A stretch of 64,000 nt of DNA from Bombardia bombarda (GCA_030512295.1 JAULSR010000010.1:372001-436000); one strand, 5' to 3'. Shown: positions 35,401-47,433, counted from the stretch's first letter. The notes: generated by a model from the sequence alone, not told the origin. Translations and numbers: made by a program.

Positions 35401-36077
35401 GGACCTGAAGCGTCGTCTTCTCTTCCGGGCAGGCACCGTGCAGAGCACGGTAGCCACTGATTATCTTCAAGCCACCGGCATCACTGACGGCAAGACGGCC
35501 ACCATGGAATCCCGTTCACCATTCACAACAAGCAGCCGCCTGTTCCTTTTTTACCGCGTTCGTTCCTGCACCCCCTTTGGCCGCCCGCCCGCCCGCCAGC
35601 CAGCCGCCTCGACCTGGACGAGAAGCCGCTGCCGTTTCCCACCAGCTGTGCCCACTTTACCACCGAGCTACCGGGACATGGCAATCCTGACGGGGATAGG
35701 GAAGCCAGGGAAGCCAGGGAAGCAGGGAAGAAAAACTAACAGGGCTCCAGAGGGCGAAAGGACCAAAAAGGAAAAGGAAAAGAAAAAGGCTCTGGCGCTT
35801 TTATTCCTGGCTGGCGGTCACTTGTCACTGGTGCTGGTGGGTTGCTGCGTCTTTCCCCATTGGGTTGAATGGCAATTCTGCGTTCCCGTTCCCGCCATCC
35901 AGTCTTGCAGCAAGCAGCAGTTGAAAGTACGGTCCTGCAAGTCTTGCATCCCACGAGTGCCCCGTTCGTTGAATGTGGATGACGTCCCATTCGCCGTCTG
36001 CATTGCGTCGAGCCTTGACGAGCCTTCCAGGTTCCTACCTCCAGCCCTCCAAGTCCTAGTTCTCTCAGATCAATCCC

Positions 36078-36107
36078 GCCCGCCGCCGCCGCCGCCGCCG
36101 CCGCCGC
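36078..36107. repeat. (CCG)n microsatellite
   Basis: About nine CCG units upstream of SKN7. Confidence 0.85.
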
Positions 36108-36941
36108 CCCTTTCGCAAGCACCCCGGTTCCCCCAATCCTAGATCTCATCTTCCCGTTATTCACGTTCCACCCAAGCCTATTTTTTTTTGTTCCTCTTTG
36201 CTCCCCTCCCCGACTTCCTGCTCGATCCCACCTCGAGTTTCGGATCCCCCTCCCACCCACCACCCATCCACCCCCGCGCGCAAGCTCCCGGAGGACTCTC
36301 CATTCCTACCTATGGAGTAGTGACCTGAAGTACGGACGACCGCACGACACGCCTGCACGACCGCAACTGCACCCCATCATCACACCACCACCCATTTTAA
36401 AGCATCCTGTCGCGCGGCTCGCTCGTTATTCCCGCTGCCCGCCCCTCGGGTGCGTTACGTCGCGAACAGCTGCCGCCATTCGACGACGCTCGCTGGACCC
36501 CGGAATACTAGCATGATACGTGACCTCGAGAAAAGTGGGAACAATATATTGTGACGGCTGCTGCTCGGACCAGGGACCACCACCACACGACGGATCCGTC
36601 CACTGCCTTCCTTGCCTTGTGTGTGGGGAGGCGAAGAGGGTAATCCTTCAAACTGTGCATTGTGCTCGGAGAACCCGATTCTTTTTGTTTGAATTGGACT
36701 GTTTCGAGAGGGCTGTCCAGCTTATCATCCAAGTCGCTGCTGCTATCGGACCCGGCACCGACTTCTCGCGGGCGACATTGAAATCAACCCTGACTGGGGA
36801 CCTGGAACGGAACCTGGACTTGGAAACTTGAGGACTTGGGCACGCACGACGGGATCCCGTATCGGTATCCAAACAGCAGGAGCTTCACTGCACTGCGCTG
36901 CGCTGCGCTATTCGCTGCTGCCCCAGAGCAGAGTCGCAAAC

Positions 36942-39399
36942 ATGCCGCCCGACAGTGATCTGATCGCGGCGCAAGCTGCTGGGAACAATTCCAGCGACTT
37001 TGTGAGCCAGACCACGTTTTACGGTGTACAGGGTGTGACTGTTGCAGACCACTGGCTAACAACTTATCTCGCTGCAGGTGCGCAAACTTTACAAGTAGGC
37101 ACTGACTGCCCTTTTGGAAGAGAACACTGGCCCCTCCCTTCCCGTTCGATCGATCCAAAAAAGAGTGTTTGGTGGCTGATGCTCTCCGTAGGATGCTCGA
37201 AGACCCTTCGTATCATTCAGTAGTACGATGGAGTCCCGATGGCGACAGCTTTGTGGTGTTGGAGGTATGTTATGCCATGCTATGCCATGCCGCGATGGGG
37301 GCGCGCATTGCCAATAGGTAACCTCTGATCTAACTTTTGTGTCTGCGACAGAATGAAAAATTCACCAAGACCATATTGCCCAAGCACTTCAAACACAGCA
37401 ACTTTGCAAGCTTTGTACGTCAGCTTAACAAGTATGACTTTCACAAAGTGAGGCACAACGAAGAAAGTGGCGATGCGCCATATGGGCGGGACGTAGGTTA
37501 TCCCCTTGACCCACATTCTTATAATGAGCTTAAGTTGACAGGCAACTAAATAAATAGGCATGGGAGTTTCGGCACCCTGAGTTTCGCGCTGACAGGAAAG
37601 ACAACCTGGACAACATCCGAAGGAAGGCACCTGCCCCTCGGAAACCTCAGCAAACCGACGATGCATTCCCGGCGACACAACAAATCGTGGTGCTGAGCGA
37701 ATCGCTCGCGGCGACGCAGCACCAAATACAGGCCCTGCAGGAGCAATACTTTGAGCTCGCACAGACAAATAAAGTCCTTGTTAACGAGGTTGTCAGCTTG
37801 CAAAAGATGGTCCGGGCGCAAAGTCAGGTATCCAACGAGTTAATCACACATCTGAGCAACATAGAGGACCGGAGACGCAGCAGCCGCCACTCAGCTCACT
37901 CCAGCCACTCCAGCCACTCGGGTCCCTCCTTCCATGCAGGGACACTGGGCCTTCTACCCGACGGTGCTGATGAACCGGCACCAGAGTTGCGACGCGCCCG
38001 GGAAATACTCAACGGCGTCTCCCCAGACTCGCATGCCGATAGGGAACTCGAAAGGTTATCCGTGGCATACCACCAAAATGGTTCCCCATCCGAGTCGGCA
38101 ACGTCGTCCGTCATGTTTAACCCGCCCGGGTCTGCTCCCATGCATATGGTGCACGACCCGTTGAACGACCCAAGACATATGGTCTACCCCGTCGGGCAGA
38201 CAACAGGTATCGACCCATTCCACTCGGACCATATTCACAACATACCATACAGCCGCCCATTGAGCAACCCTGGCGCAATGGCCGACGCCCCATCGCAAAT
38301 ATCTCCTCCGCCAAAGGACCAGAATGGCTCGTTGTGGGGTGGGAAAAAGCCCCGAGTGTTGCTTGTGGAAGACGACAAGACGTGCGCACGGATTGGATCC
38401 AAGTTCCTCTCACATATGGACTGTAGTGTTGAGTGTGCTGTAAGTTACTTAACCCATGTTTTCCCTCTGGCCCTGGCGTCCATCATAAGACGAATGCCCC
38501 CCTAACATACCACAACAGCGGGATGGTTTGGAGGCGGTGGACAAGATGAACCACGAGAGCGATCGCTTCGATCTCATCTTTATGGACATCATCATGCCCA
38601 ACCTGGATGGTGTGTCGGCTACCGCTATGATCCGGATGGTTGCTCCGCGCATACCCATCATCGCCATGACCTCGAATATTCGGCAGGAGGACATCCAAAC
38701 ATACTTCCAGTTTGGTAAGTAGAGCAAATCTCCTTACGCTATTCTACACCCCCCCCCCCCGCCGCGGTCTCTTTTCTTTTTCTACATGTACTCCTTCCTC
38801 TCCTCGTTTAACCTTACCTAACCCTCCCTCCCTCAGGCATGAACGACGTGTTAGCAAAGCCCTTCACAAGAGACGGCATGATCCGCATCTTGAAAAAGCA
38901 CCTCTCCTATCTGCTCAAGGACCCCCACCCGTCGGGCCTAGTGTCGGACGATCCGCAAAACGTAGGCGCGCCGGGGCCGGGGCCACCACCCACGACGCAA
39001 GGATACGGACCCCCGCCAGGCATGGCCATCATGGCGGGCTCAGCGATGGGAGGAGGCGGGCAGATCAAGTTCGAGCAGACGCCCATCCAGTCGCCCGCGA
39101 CCACGTCATCGTGGCATTCGCCCGGCCAGATGCCCCACGCCTCGCCCAACATCGACGGCGGCGGGTACATGACCGCCGTGGGAGGCGGCCCGGGCGGCAT
39201 GGTGCTAACACCGGGTGGGAGTCAACGGCCACAGCAACAGCAGCAGTATGGGAACCAGGTGGTGTCGCAGGTTGGGGGGCCGGGTCTTGTGGGTCATATG
39301 AATGACGGGATGGGAGGGGGTGGTGGAGGTGGCGGTGATGACCGACCGGAGAAACGCCAGCGATTATATGGGCCGTCTCAAGGTGCGTTTGTGCAATAG
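36942..39399 (+). CDS. SKN7: response regulator / HSF-type transcription factor Skn7
   Basis: Skn7 is the nuclear response regulator of the fungal osmo- and oxidative-stress phosphorelay. Seven exons (36942-37001, 37078-37094, 37192-37264, 37352-37492, 37558-38439, 38519-38714, 38837-39399) join in phase to give 643 residues. The HSF-like DNA-binding domain covers about residues 17-115, with NFASFVRQLNKYDFHKVRH. A coiled coil follows (about 135-190), then a Ser/His-rich linker. The receiver domain (about 362-480) has the acidic cluster E368-D370, phosphoacceptor D414 in FMDIIMPNLDG and K464 in AKPF. The tail is Gly/Pro/Gln-rich. Exon 2 is only 17 nt. Intron 6 carries a C12 run. The gene is isolated by about 5 kb on each side. 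Confidence 0.95.
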
Positions 39400-39549
39400 T
39401 TTTGTGCTGCTCGCTCGCTCGCGTCCTTGGTCCGTCGAATCGGTTTCGAAAGCAAAACGTTTAAATTATCCTTGGAACAGTATCATTCGTGCATGGCGTG
39501 GCATAGCCAGGTATGAAGTGGGGCTGGCGGCGGCGGATCTTTTTGTTGG

Positions 39550-39560
39550 CGTCGTTGTCG

Positions 39561-39592
<32 letters not shown>

Positions 39593-39603
39593 GTCGTCGT
39601 CGC
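39550..39603. repeat. (GTC/GTT)n microsatellite
   Basis: About eighteen GTC/GTT triplets, 150 bp downstream of the SKN7 stop codon, probably within its 3' UTR. Confidence 0.85.
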
Positions 39604-42600
39604 TGTGGTGGTGGCGGTGGTCTGTCTGTGTTCTGTTCTGTTCTTGTTGGACATGTTTGGCGTTCTTGGGTAAAAGCTGTGTTGTCGGTCGGGTCTCTTG
39701 TTCTATCGAAGGATATATCATGATGGATCTATTGTCCATGGCCATGGCGGTCGGTATGGTGGTGATGGTGTGGCTCGGCTCCCTGTTTATCATGTTGCAT
39801 GTAACAAAGAATTTAAAACAACCAGGACAAGGAAAGGAAGGAAAGGAAGGAATGAAGGGACAGCCATTGCTGATGGAAGGTATCGCCCCTGATCAAGGAG
39901 GTGATAGCATGCTGGATAGACCAATGATGAATGAAAGTCTTGGTCAGACGGGCAGGAAGGGTAGGATATGTAGGGAGAGAAAGAAAAAGCGCGCTGAATG
40001 TTCAGTTGTATGCAAGGAAGGGGGTCGGTCGTGTAAGTGATGGATTGTGATTGTGATCGCTGCCTATCAAGATGTCTTGTTGGTCGCTGTCGGTTGGTAA
40101 TGGCGTTGATGTTTGCCTTCCGTCCTTGACACTGTGTTGTGTTATCCCTGAATGGAGGCAGTAGTGGTATAAGACCTTCTTTGTCATCGTCATCGTTCTC
40201 ATCGTCTTTCTTCTTCTCGTCGGTATATACCCTTGATCGGATGGGGGTAAGCGTCGTCGTCGTCGTCATCATTATCATCGTTCGGATAAGCCAAGTCTCT
40301 TCTTCGTTCCTTGGATGGAGGTAGTGGGTCTATCTCAACTGCCGCGGCCATCAGTGTCGATGGTATGGAGTCGTTTAAATGTCCTTCTGACCACCTAGTC
40401 TGGAAGACTGGTAGGTATGTCGCTGTCGCTGTGATATGGTATTGTCTCCTCAATAACAAGGAAGGCAGTTTCATCGGAGAAAAAAAAAGAAAGTCCAGTG
40501 AAGGGAGGGGAAAGGGGGATGGGGTGGTGGTCTTGTGCATATGTACATACAGCATGTGCACGTGTACTGATACACACAGCGGGATTGATGATGGGCGGAG
40601 GCGGCGCGGCAACAGGCAATGGGGCAATAGGGCAATAACGGTCGAGATGTATAAGGAAAAAAACGGCCATGCAGAAAGACTAGGCAAGGGAAGGTTAGGT
40701 GTGTTCCTGTGTAGTGTACATACGCTGTTAGGGCAAGGGGGACAGGCAGGGGGCATTGCCGATATTATAACCAGTGCAGTACAGTACATCAGTAGTACGT
40801 AGAGTGTCTCGAGTGGCCTGGTCTAGGCCAGTCGGCCGGCCGGCCGGGATGAAAGGAAATGGGGAAGACGGTGTGACTATAACGCACCCTGCTGGTCAGT
40901 CTGGCGATGGATGTCGCGGAGAGGCGCCATGGTTGTTTGTGACCAACAGCCACGTCCCCTCCCCGACCTAACCTTGAATTTGTTTAGCACCGCTCCTTAC
41001 TTTTCCAGGATCTCTCGAAGGTCGTCCCTCCCCATATGCGTGTCGGATATAAGAACGAACCTAGGTCCATAGGAAAGGTTAGATAGGGGCCGGGTCAGGG
41101 CGGCCATGTCAGGACACAAAAGCTGAAGGAGCAACATCTGCTGGAAGCTGTCGCGGTCTGGACTCGAGATGTATATCGCATCGGCTTCATAGCCCCCTTT
41201 GTAATGTATCGATCCATTGGTGTCGTCGGTACCCTCTTCAACATTACCACCCCACGCCCTGCTCCGTCCGGCCGTCCATCCATCCATCCACAAGCATCCA
41301 ATTCCCGCTGCCGGCCGCCCAGTCCAGGACCCTGCTGCTCTCACTGGACTGTCCGCCAGTCAGGCATGCATGGAACCTGTGGTGTGATGAGTATGGTACG
41401 GTACGATACATACGCATACATACGCACGAGCGATGCATGCGCATACAGGCGCGCGTGGAGGGTGGAAGGAGGAGAGTAGGTAGTGTATTCGTACTTGCTT
41501 CCCCTCCCCAGAGAGAGTCAGGCCGATCGATAGCACCTCGGTCTGTTTACCTCTTGAGGGATTGGAGATGGACAACAAGACGGGGAGAACATGGTAGCTT
41601 TCTGCTATATCAATGATATTGCTATTGTCAAGGTATGTGTTCCCTCACGACACATCATTGGCAGCTCGGAGGCTACTCCGCAAAACTACGAGAGACCCAG
41701 AGGGGTCCAGAAGGGAAGCTTGGAGACAATCTGGCCCCCGAGACGGTAGACACCCCCCATCTCTTTCCCCCCCTGCTTGCCGCCTGGCCGCCTGGGCTGC
41801 CCGGATGCGGTCCGCCGCATGAGCATGCGCCGGGGTCCATCGGGTTCCAGAACTCGATGGCCCACTCCAGCGCGCGCCCGCCCTAGAGTGTGGCATGATT
41901 CCCACCGTCCACCCATGTCAGCCTTGAAGTTCGGTCCCTCTTGGCGCTTCTCTCTTCCATGCATGCGAGCACTCGCTCGCTCGTGGTTCGAGGGTTACAT
42001 GCAGCCAGGAGCACCACCAGCACCCCAGCCGTACCGTGCGTCGGCTGGGCCGGGGTCCAGCTGCTCGCCCATCCCCTTGAAAGTTTCCGATACATGGCAA
42101 GTTCCATTGCCTGGCCCCACTTGTGTTATTGGGCCCGCCCTGGGCACAGGACCATGGTAAACAGAAACAGAAGATTTGGAACAGGACCGAGAAGCTTACC
42201 GCAGCAGAGCAGCAGAGCAGCTTCCTCAGGTGTAAAAAGTACTGGAGCATCCACACCGCAAATCGTGTAGCTCAACAAAGCTTGGCGCCTCAATGAATCG
42301 AATGCAAATCAGCACGAAACCTGGGCAAAGGAAGGTTCCAGCCTTTGGGCCCGGTCCAAACTAGCCATGGAACAACTCGAGCTAGCTGTTGGTACGGGCT
42401 GTGCCCAAGTTCGGTCCACTGTGGGAGCCAGTGGGCACATCTCCCGTAGGTAGTGTAAACATGTGTTAAGCCTGCATGAGAGCTGACAGCGACCATTGAC
42501 TGTCTGTTCGCTGGCGCTGATGGCTGGTGTTTCACAGCCTCGGCCAGCAAGCTCCGGGGGCCCAGCCCAAACTTTCCTTAAGCCACCGTCCGCAGTTGTT

Positions 42601-43852
42601 GCCGACAGGCAGGGCACTTGTTTTCGATCGCGGAGGCGAGGGGGAGGGGGCGCCATCTGTCACCCAACGTCGCAACGGCGGGGGAGCAATAATCGATTCG
42701 AGGCAGCATGGACAAGGACATGGGTACGAATATGGCTGTCGGTCTGGTCATTAGCGAGAGAGTTGCTGATAGTGTATATATTGAGACATATAGTAGAAAC
42801 ATAGCTGTAAGTCTAGTGTGTACTGGTACTTGGCAAATCGATACTTCGTATTCGTGCCAGTACCCTTTTGTGACTTGTAGTGGGTGGAGTGGACGTGGAG
42901 CAGCACTAATAAATTCTGATGTTATCATGATGTTCTGGCCCGGCCCATTTGTTGCGCCGCAATATTGATCCTGGGTCAGAAAGGTCTTGGCTCGGTGGCC
43001 CGTCCAGGCGGCTTTGCTGCTGCTGCATGCTCCGGGGTGAATGTGGTGAATAGCGGGCGTTTGCTGGGCCCCTGGAAGGCTTCCATTGGCGCATCGATAA
43101 TTCCGAACTGACAAAGGCCCCGTGTCTCGTGCACAATACTGTGTATGACGAAGACACCCGATCTAGCCGGTCGGTCAGCACATTACACAGTATTAGGTTT
43201 CGTTAAAAAGCAAATGGATCAATTCGGTTGATGCGTTGTCCCATACGATTGCCTCTTTTTTATGGTCAGCAACAGTCAGGGAGGGCAGCATTGAAGCTTA
43301 CCACCATGCCAAGCATGCCAGCACCCACACCACATACCCAACAATGGCCAGAGCTTCCGAGAGGTATCACCCAATGCCAGCTCAAGGTCACCTGAAGCTT
43401 TTCGACTGCGTGGAGCTTCTGGGCGTAGATGGGATGGAGGTCAGACCGCGGCTGAAGTGCACTCACTCGGCTCATTGTGTGCCGTTAACGAATGAATGGG
43501 TGCAGACATCTTAAAAAGGTTCGATGCAAGGCTTGACTGGAAGGAGTCCATCCTTTGAATCCGCACGGCAAAATCTGGTTTCCCGCGGGAGAAATGGAGT
43601 CAGTTCTACGGACTCCGGGAGAGCCCAATGGCAACTGCAATCCGCCGATCTCACCGTATGTCTATCGCTCTATCGTCCAGTTGATATTTAGGGGATAGGT
43701 TCTCAGTACCAGGGACAGCTGATATGTTTCAATGAATTAGAAACAGCCATCACAATGGAAACTCCTCATGACTACCTAGCTACCATGCTTTGAATTCGAG
43801 ACTTGATTGATCTGCCATTTTAGTTCGTCGAGGATTGGGTGAGGTGGGATGA

Positions 43853-43879
43853 GAGCTTGATTGGAGGTCAATCAAGCTC
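43853..43879. promoter_or_regulatory. perfect inverted repeat upstream of GCD6
   Basis: GAGCTTGATTG and CAATCAAGCTC form an 11-bp perfect stem around a 5-nt loop, 327 bp before the GCD6 ATG. The function is unknown; it could be a dimer-binding operator. Confidence 0.35.
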
Positions 43880-44049
43880 CTAAAACGGGTGGGGCATCGC
43901 AACGAGGAGATCCCACTTGCTCACCTAACGCCCCGGACTGGGCCACACTAAGACTTATTACACCCCTGTTCTTTCAGCCACAGAAAGCAACCCCGCCCCC
44001 CACTTATTCCAGGAACGTTTGAAATACCGTAATGGGATCAGCTTTGCTT

Positions 44050-44056
44050 TGACTCA
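44050..44056 (+). promoter_or_regulatory. TGACTCA (Gcn4/CPC1 site) upstream of GCD6
   Basis: A perfect TGACTCA core lies 150 bp before the eIF2B epsilon start codon. Binding is inferred from the sequence alone. Confidence 0.4.
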
Positions 44057-44205
44057 CTCATAATTTGGTCCCTCTTTGCGACTTCCTAAGCTTGCCATTC
44101 ACGAAACTGCCTCCACAGCCACCAATCAGTGCAGACCGCGATATCTCTGCTCCAGGATCGAATAGCAACAACCACGTCTCTGCGACCAACAAGGCAAATC
44201 GATTA

Positions 44206-46458
44206 ATGTCGGCGAAGCAGGGCGGCAAGGGCGCCGCTGGTGGGGGCGGCAAGGCCAAGAAGCCCGCCAAAGCCGCCGAAGAAAAGAGAGAGGATGTTCT
44301 CCAAGCCGTCATCCTCGCCGACTCCTTCCAGGACCGGTTTCGCCCATTCACACTCGAGAAGCCCAGGTGTCTCCTCCCGCTAGCCAATATACCCATTATC
44401 GAATACACGCTAGAGTTTCTAGCCTCCAACGGCGTGCAAGACGTGTTTATATACTGCGGCGCCCATTCCGACGACGTCGAGAAGTTCATCAAAGAGTCCC
44501 CGCGATGGAACCACGACAGCCCCATCTGCCCCTTTGCCTCGGTCGATTTTATCCGCGTGTCTGACGCCACCTCCATCGGTGACTTTATGCGCGACCTAGA
44601 CAAGCGAAACGTCATCTCATCCGACTTTATCCTCGTCCACAGCGATGTCGTCGCCAACATTCCCCTGGACGACGCCCTCGCCAAGCACCGCGCAAGGAGG
44701 GAAGCAAACAGAGACGCTTGCATGACCATGGTATTGCGCCCAACCGGACAAGGCCAAGGGCCCCATCGCGCCGCCGAGGCCCGAGGCATCACACCAGTAT
44801 TCGTCGTCGAGCCGTCCACGGGCCGCTGTTTACAATACGAAGAGATGCATCCTTTGCAGAAGGAGCACTACTTTAAGCTCGATCCCTCTTTATTCAAGCA
44901 CCCCGAGTTTGAAATGAGGAGCGACCTTATCGACACGGGCATTGACATCTGTACGCCAGACGTCTTGGCCCTGTGGTCTGAGAGTTTTGATTATGAATTG
45001 CCTCGAAAGAACTTTTTGCACGGCGTGCTGAAGGACTGGGAGCTGAACGGCAAACTATTTTACACCGAGATCCTAGACAAGGGTTATGCGGCGCGCGCGA
45101 GCAATCTTCGCATGTACGACTGCATCAGCAGAGATGTTCTCGAGCGCTGGACGTTCCCATATGTGCCCGACAGTAATATGGTGCACGACCAGTCATACAG
45201 GAGAGTAAACGAGGGATCATGCGTGGAGGATGGCGTCGTGATTGAAAGGCAGGGGACGGTCAGGAAATCAGTCATCGGAAGAGATAGCATAGTCGGGTCT
45301 GGAACCACCGTGTCGAGGAGCGTCATCGGCAGGAGGTGCAAGATTGGTAAAAACGTGAGGATTGAGGACAGCTACATCTGGGACGATGCCGTAATCGGAG
45401 ATAACTCTACAGTGGCCTATTCCATCCTAGCTGCTTCGGTGGTGGTCGGGCAAGGCAGTCACATCCCCAACGGCTCCCTCATCTCTTACGGAGTGCGAAT
45501 TGGAGACAACGTAAGCCTACCAAAGGCCCAGACGCAGCGCATCTCTCTCTTGACAGAACACGGCGATTCCGCCCAGACCGATGGATCAGTGGTTGGCCGA
45601 GGCGGCAAGGGGGCCTTCTACCGCCAAATCATAGACGATGAGGACAACTCTGACGAAGACGACGACAGAGACCCCGCCGTCCTCCAAAACTCCCTCGTCT
45701 ACTCCCTCGAAGGCCTGAACCTCTCCTCATCATCTATATCCACCTTCGCGTCCCACGACTCGTTTGACTCGGACGACGAGGGCCCCGACGCAGCCTCCTA
45801 CTACCCCAGCGACCCCGACCAGCGCCGCAGCCGCCTGTCATCCTTCGCCTCAGACGACTCAGCCGCCGCAGCCGCCGCCAAGACGGACGACGCCTTCCAC
45901 GGCGACGCGGTCCACGGCATCGTGGACGCGCTCCGCGCCGAGGACAGCGACGACTTTGACGGCGCCAAGCTCGAGTTCATGGGCCTGCGGCTCGCCAACA
46001 ACGCGTCTGACAGCTCGATGCGCCGTGCCATCGCCGTGGCCTTTGTCCGGCGCGCCTCGGAGCTGCTGAGCCCCGAGCACGGCGCGCTCGAGCCGACCAA
46101 GGCGGCCGAGAACGCCTTCGTGTCCAAGAACGGCGCCGTCAAGTTCATCAAGGAGGTAGGCGTCGGCGGCGACGACGTCGCGCAGCAGGCCGAGTTCGCG
46201 CTAGCGCTGCAGAAGGCGCTGCACAACACCAAAGGGCTGGAGGCCGGTAGGGCCGGCGTCCTGCTCGCGGCCATGTTGCAGCAGCTGTATAGCCTGGACG
46301 TGCTGGAGGAGGAGGGTATCCTGGCCTGGTGGGGGGATAAGAGGGCGGCCGAGACGGAGGATATGACGGGCATCAAGGAGAAGTGCAGGGTGCTGGTGGA
46401 GTGGTTAGAGAATGCGGATGAGGAGGAGAGTGGGGAGGAGGATGAGGATAGCGACTAG
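44206..46458 (+). CDS. GCD6: translation initiation factor eIF2B, epsilon subunit
   Basis: The catalytic subunit of the guanine-nucleotide exchange factor eIF2B, which recycles eIF2-GDP and is inhibited by phosphorylated eIF2 alpha. A single exon encodes 750 residues. The Lys/Gly/Ala-rich N terminus leads into a nucleotidyltransferase-like domain (about 30-260, LQAVILADSF and RPFTLEKPRCLLPLANIPIIEY). Left-handed beta-helix hexapeptide repeats follow (about 335-450). An acidic Ser/Asp linker precedes the C-terminal W2/HEAT catalytic domain (about 560-740), which ends in acidic residues (EEESGEEDEDSD) as in the eIF2-beta-binding AA boxes. The start is the first ATG that leaves a plausible N terminus; the frame is open upstream without another ATG. 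Confidence 0.95.
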   Translation: MSAKQGGKGAAGGGGKAKKPAKAAEEKREDVLQAVILADSFQDRFRPFTLEKPRCLLPLANIPIIEYTLEFLASNGVQDVFIYCGAHSDDVEKFIKESPRWNHDSPICPFASVDFIRVSDATSIGDFMRDLDKRNVISSDFILVHSDVVANIPLDDALAKHRARREANRDACMTMVLRPTGQGQGPHRAAEARGITPVFVVEPSTGRCLQYEEMHPLQKEHYFKLDPSLFKHPEFEMRSDLIDTGIDICTPDVLALWSESFDYELPRKNFLHGVLKDWELNGKLFYTEILDKGYAARASNLRMYDCISRDVLERWTFPYVPDSNMVHDQSYRRVNEGSCVEDGVVIERQGTVRKSVIGRDSIVGSGTTVSRSVIGRRCKIGKNVRIEDSYIWDDAVIGDNSTVAYSILAASVVVGQGSHIPNGSLISYGVRIGDNVSLPKAQTQRISLLTEHGDSAQTDGSVVGRGGKGAFYRQIIDDEDNSDEDDDRDPAVLQNSLVYSLEGLNLSSSSISTFASHDSFDSDDEGPDAASYYPSDPDQRRSRLSSFASDDSAAAAAAKTDDAFHGDAVHGIVDALRAEDSDDFDGAKLEFMGLRLANNASDSSMRRAIAVAFVRRASELLSPEHGALEPTKAAENAFVSKNGAVKFIKEVGVGGDDVAQQAEFALALQKALHNTKGLEAGRAGVLLAAMLQQLYSLDVLEEEGILAWWGDKRAAETEDMTGIKEKCRVLVEWLENADEEESGEEDEDSD

Positions 46459-47433
46459 GTTAGCTATTCGAATTGATCCATTTATAGTTGTTCATCTTGT
46501 GTGTGTATGTATGTCTGCTTTGGAGATGTCTTGGAGCAGCGAGGGAAAAGCATTCGATATGGGTTGGGCTTCTGTCCCGCGTGATCAGAGCATAAGCGAA
46601 TCAAAACAAATAATGAACTCGATGTGCATTGGAGCTGCTTTGGTGGCATTCGTTGTTGATGACGATCTCAAGGTGTGGAAACGGGCGGGATGATCGTGAA
46701 CAGCGCAGTAACAACTCTGCCATCAGGGTCAAGTGAGCGAAGTTAATCACTTTTCTTTAGTAGTAGTACTTCATCAGAGCGACATCACCAAGAGCTCTGT
46801 CATTGTGGCATACTGATAGACATACCATAGGCATGTAATCATTCCAGCATGCTGATGCATCCAAACAGGAATAATTACTTGAATAATTGCCGTGATATAA
46901 TAGCATCTCGGCAATTTCAACCCTAGCCTTTCTCTCTTCCATCCTCCCATCCCCGAAACAAAGTATCAATAAGTATATGAGCGACCCTCCCTCTGCCTCG
47001 TACAACCATGACAGACAGAGCAGAGAGCCGCCAAGAATTAGCCATTATGCCCCCGGCCCCTTAAATATATGTGAGTATGTCTACCAACAAACTGTCCCTC
47101 GCCAATATATGATATTGTCGCGCCTGCCACCGCCGCCGCCGCCGCCGCCAAGTGTATTCCCGCCAATTCTAATGTTGACAAAATAAAAAAGCCCCTGTTA
47201 ATTCTGATTCCATTGTTGCCTGTCCCCGATGCATGCATGCATACAAGCAAGCAGCAAAGCCCCTATGACAAGGGAAAATAAAACAAGGCAAGTTATATTT
47301 TCTTTTTCGTCTTCTTCCCCCTTCTTGTTTGGTTTCATGCCACCCGCCCGCCAGTCGATCAACTACGTCGTCGTGTATGCGCCAGAAGACAGAAAAGAAA
47401 GCAAAAACACGCTTGCTACTGCTGCTGCTGCTC
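46459..47433. other. intergenic: convergent 3' ends of GCD6 and the metalloprotease gene
   Basis: About 975 bp with a (GCC)n run (47128-47149) and a GCATGCATGCAT stretch near 47231. No gene is supported. Confidence 0.55.
47128..47149. repeat. (GCC)n microsatellite
   Basis: Seven GCC/ACC units in the spacer between the convergent genes. Confidence 0.8.

Larger units (their letters stand above)
31508..36941. other. large gene-poor region: POM152 3' side and SKN7 upstream/leader
   Basis: 5.4 kb without a supportable gene. It holds an irregular tandem of AACTATYC-type units (about 32050-32112) next to a diverged dispersed repeat (32160-32205), a G14 run (32439-32452), purine-rich GGAAGG tracts (31697-31725) and, close to SKN7, a pyrimidine-rich segment with a (CCG)n run (36078-36107). 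Long open frames at 35228-36142 are Pro/Arg/Ser-rich by base composition only. The last 600 bp are probably the SKN7 leader. Confidence 0.5.
39400..44205. other. large gene-poor region between SKN7 and GCD6
   Basis: 4.8 kb. The first kilobase is rich in GTC/CTT microsatellites and is probably the SKN7 3' UTR and beyond. Frames of up to 178 codons (for example minus strand 42578-43114) are open but lack motifs and good starts. A GGCCGGCCGGCC palindrome lies at about 40836, and a perfect 11-bp hairpin at 43853-43879 sits upstream of GCD6. Confidence 0.5.

Noticed and set aside
35228..36142. 304-codon plus-strand frame upstream of SKN7
   Set aside because: The open frame is explained by C-rich DNA poor in stop codons; the translation is low complexity, including a CCG repeat, with no domain.
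42578..43114. 178-codon minus-strand frame in the SKN7-GCD6 gap
   Set aside because: No motif, no splice support, composition like flanking non-coding DNA.
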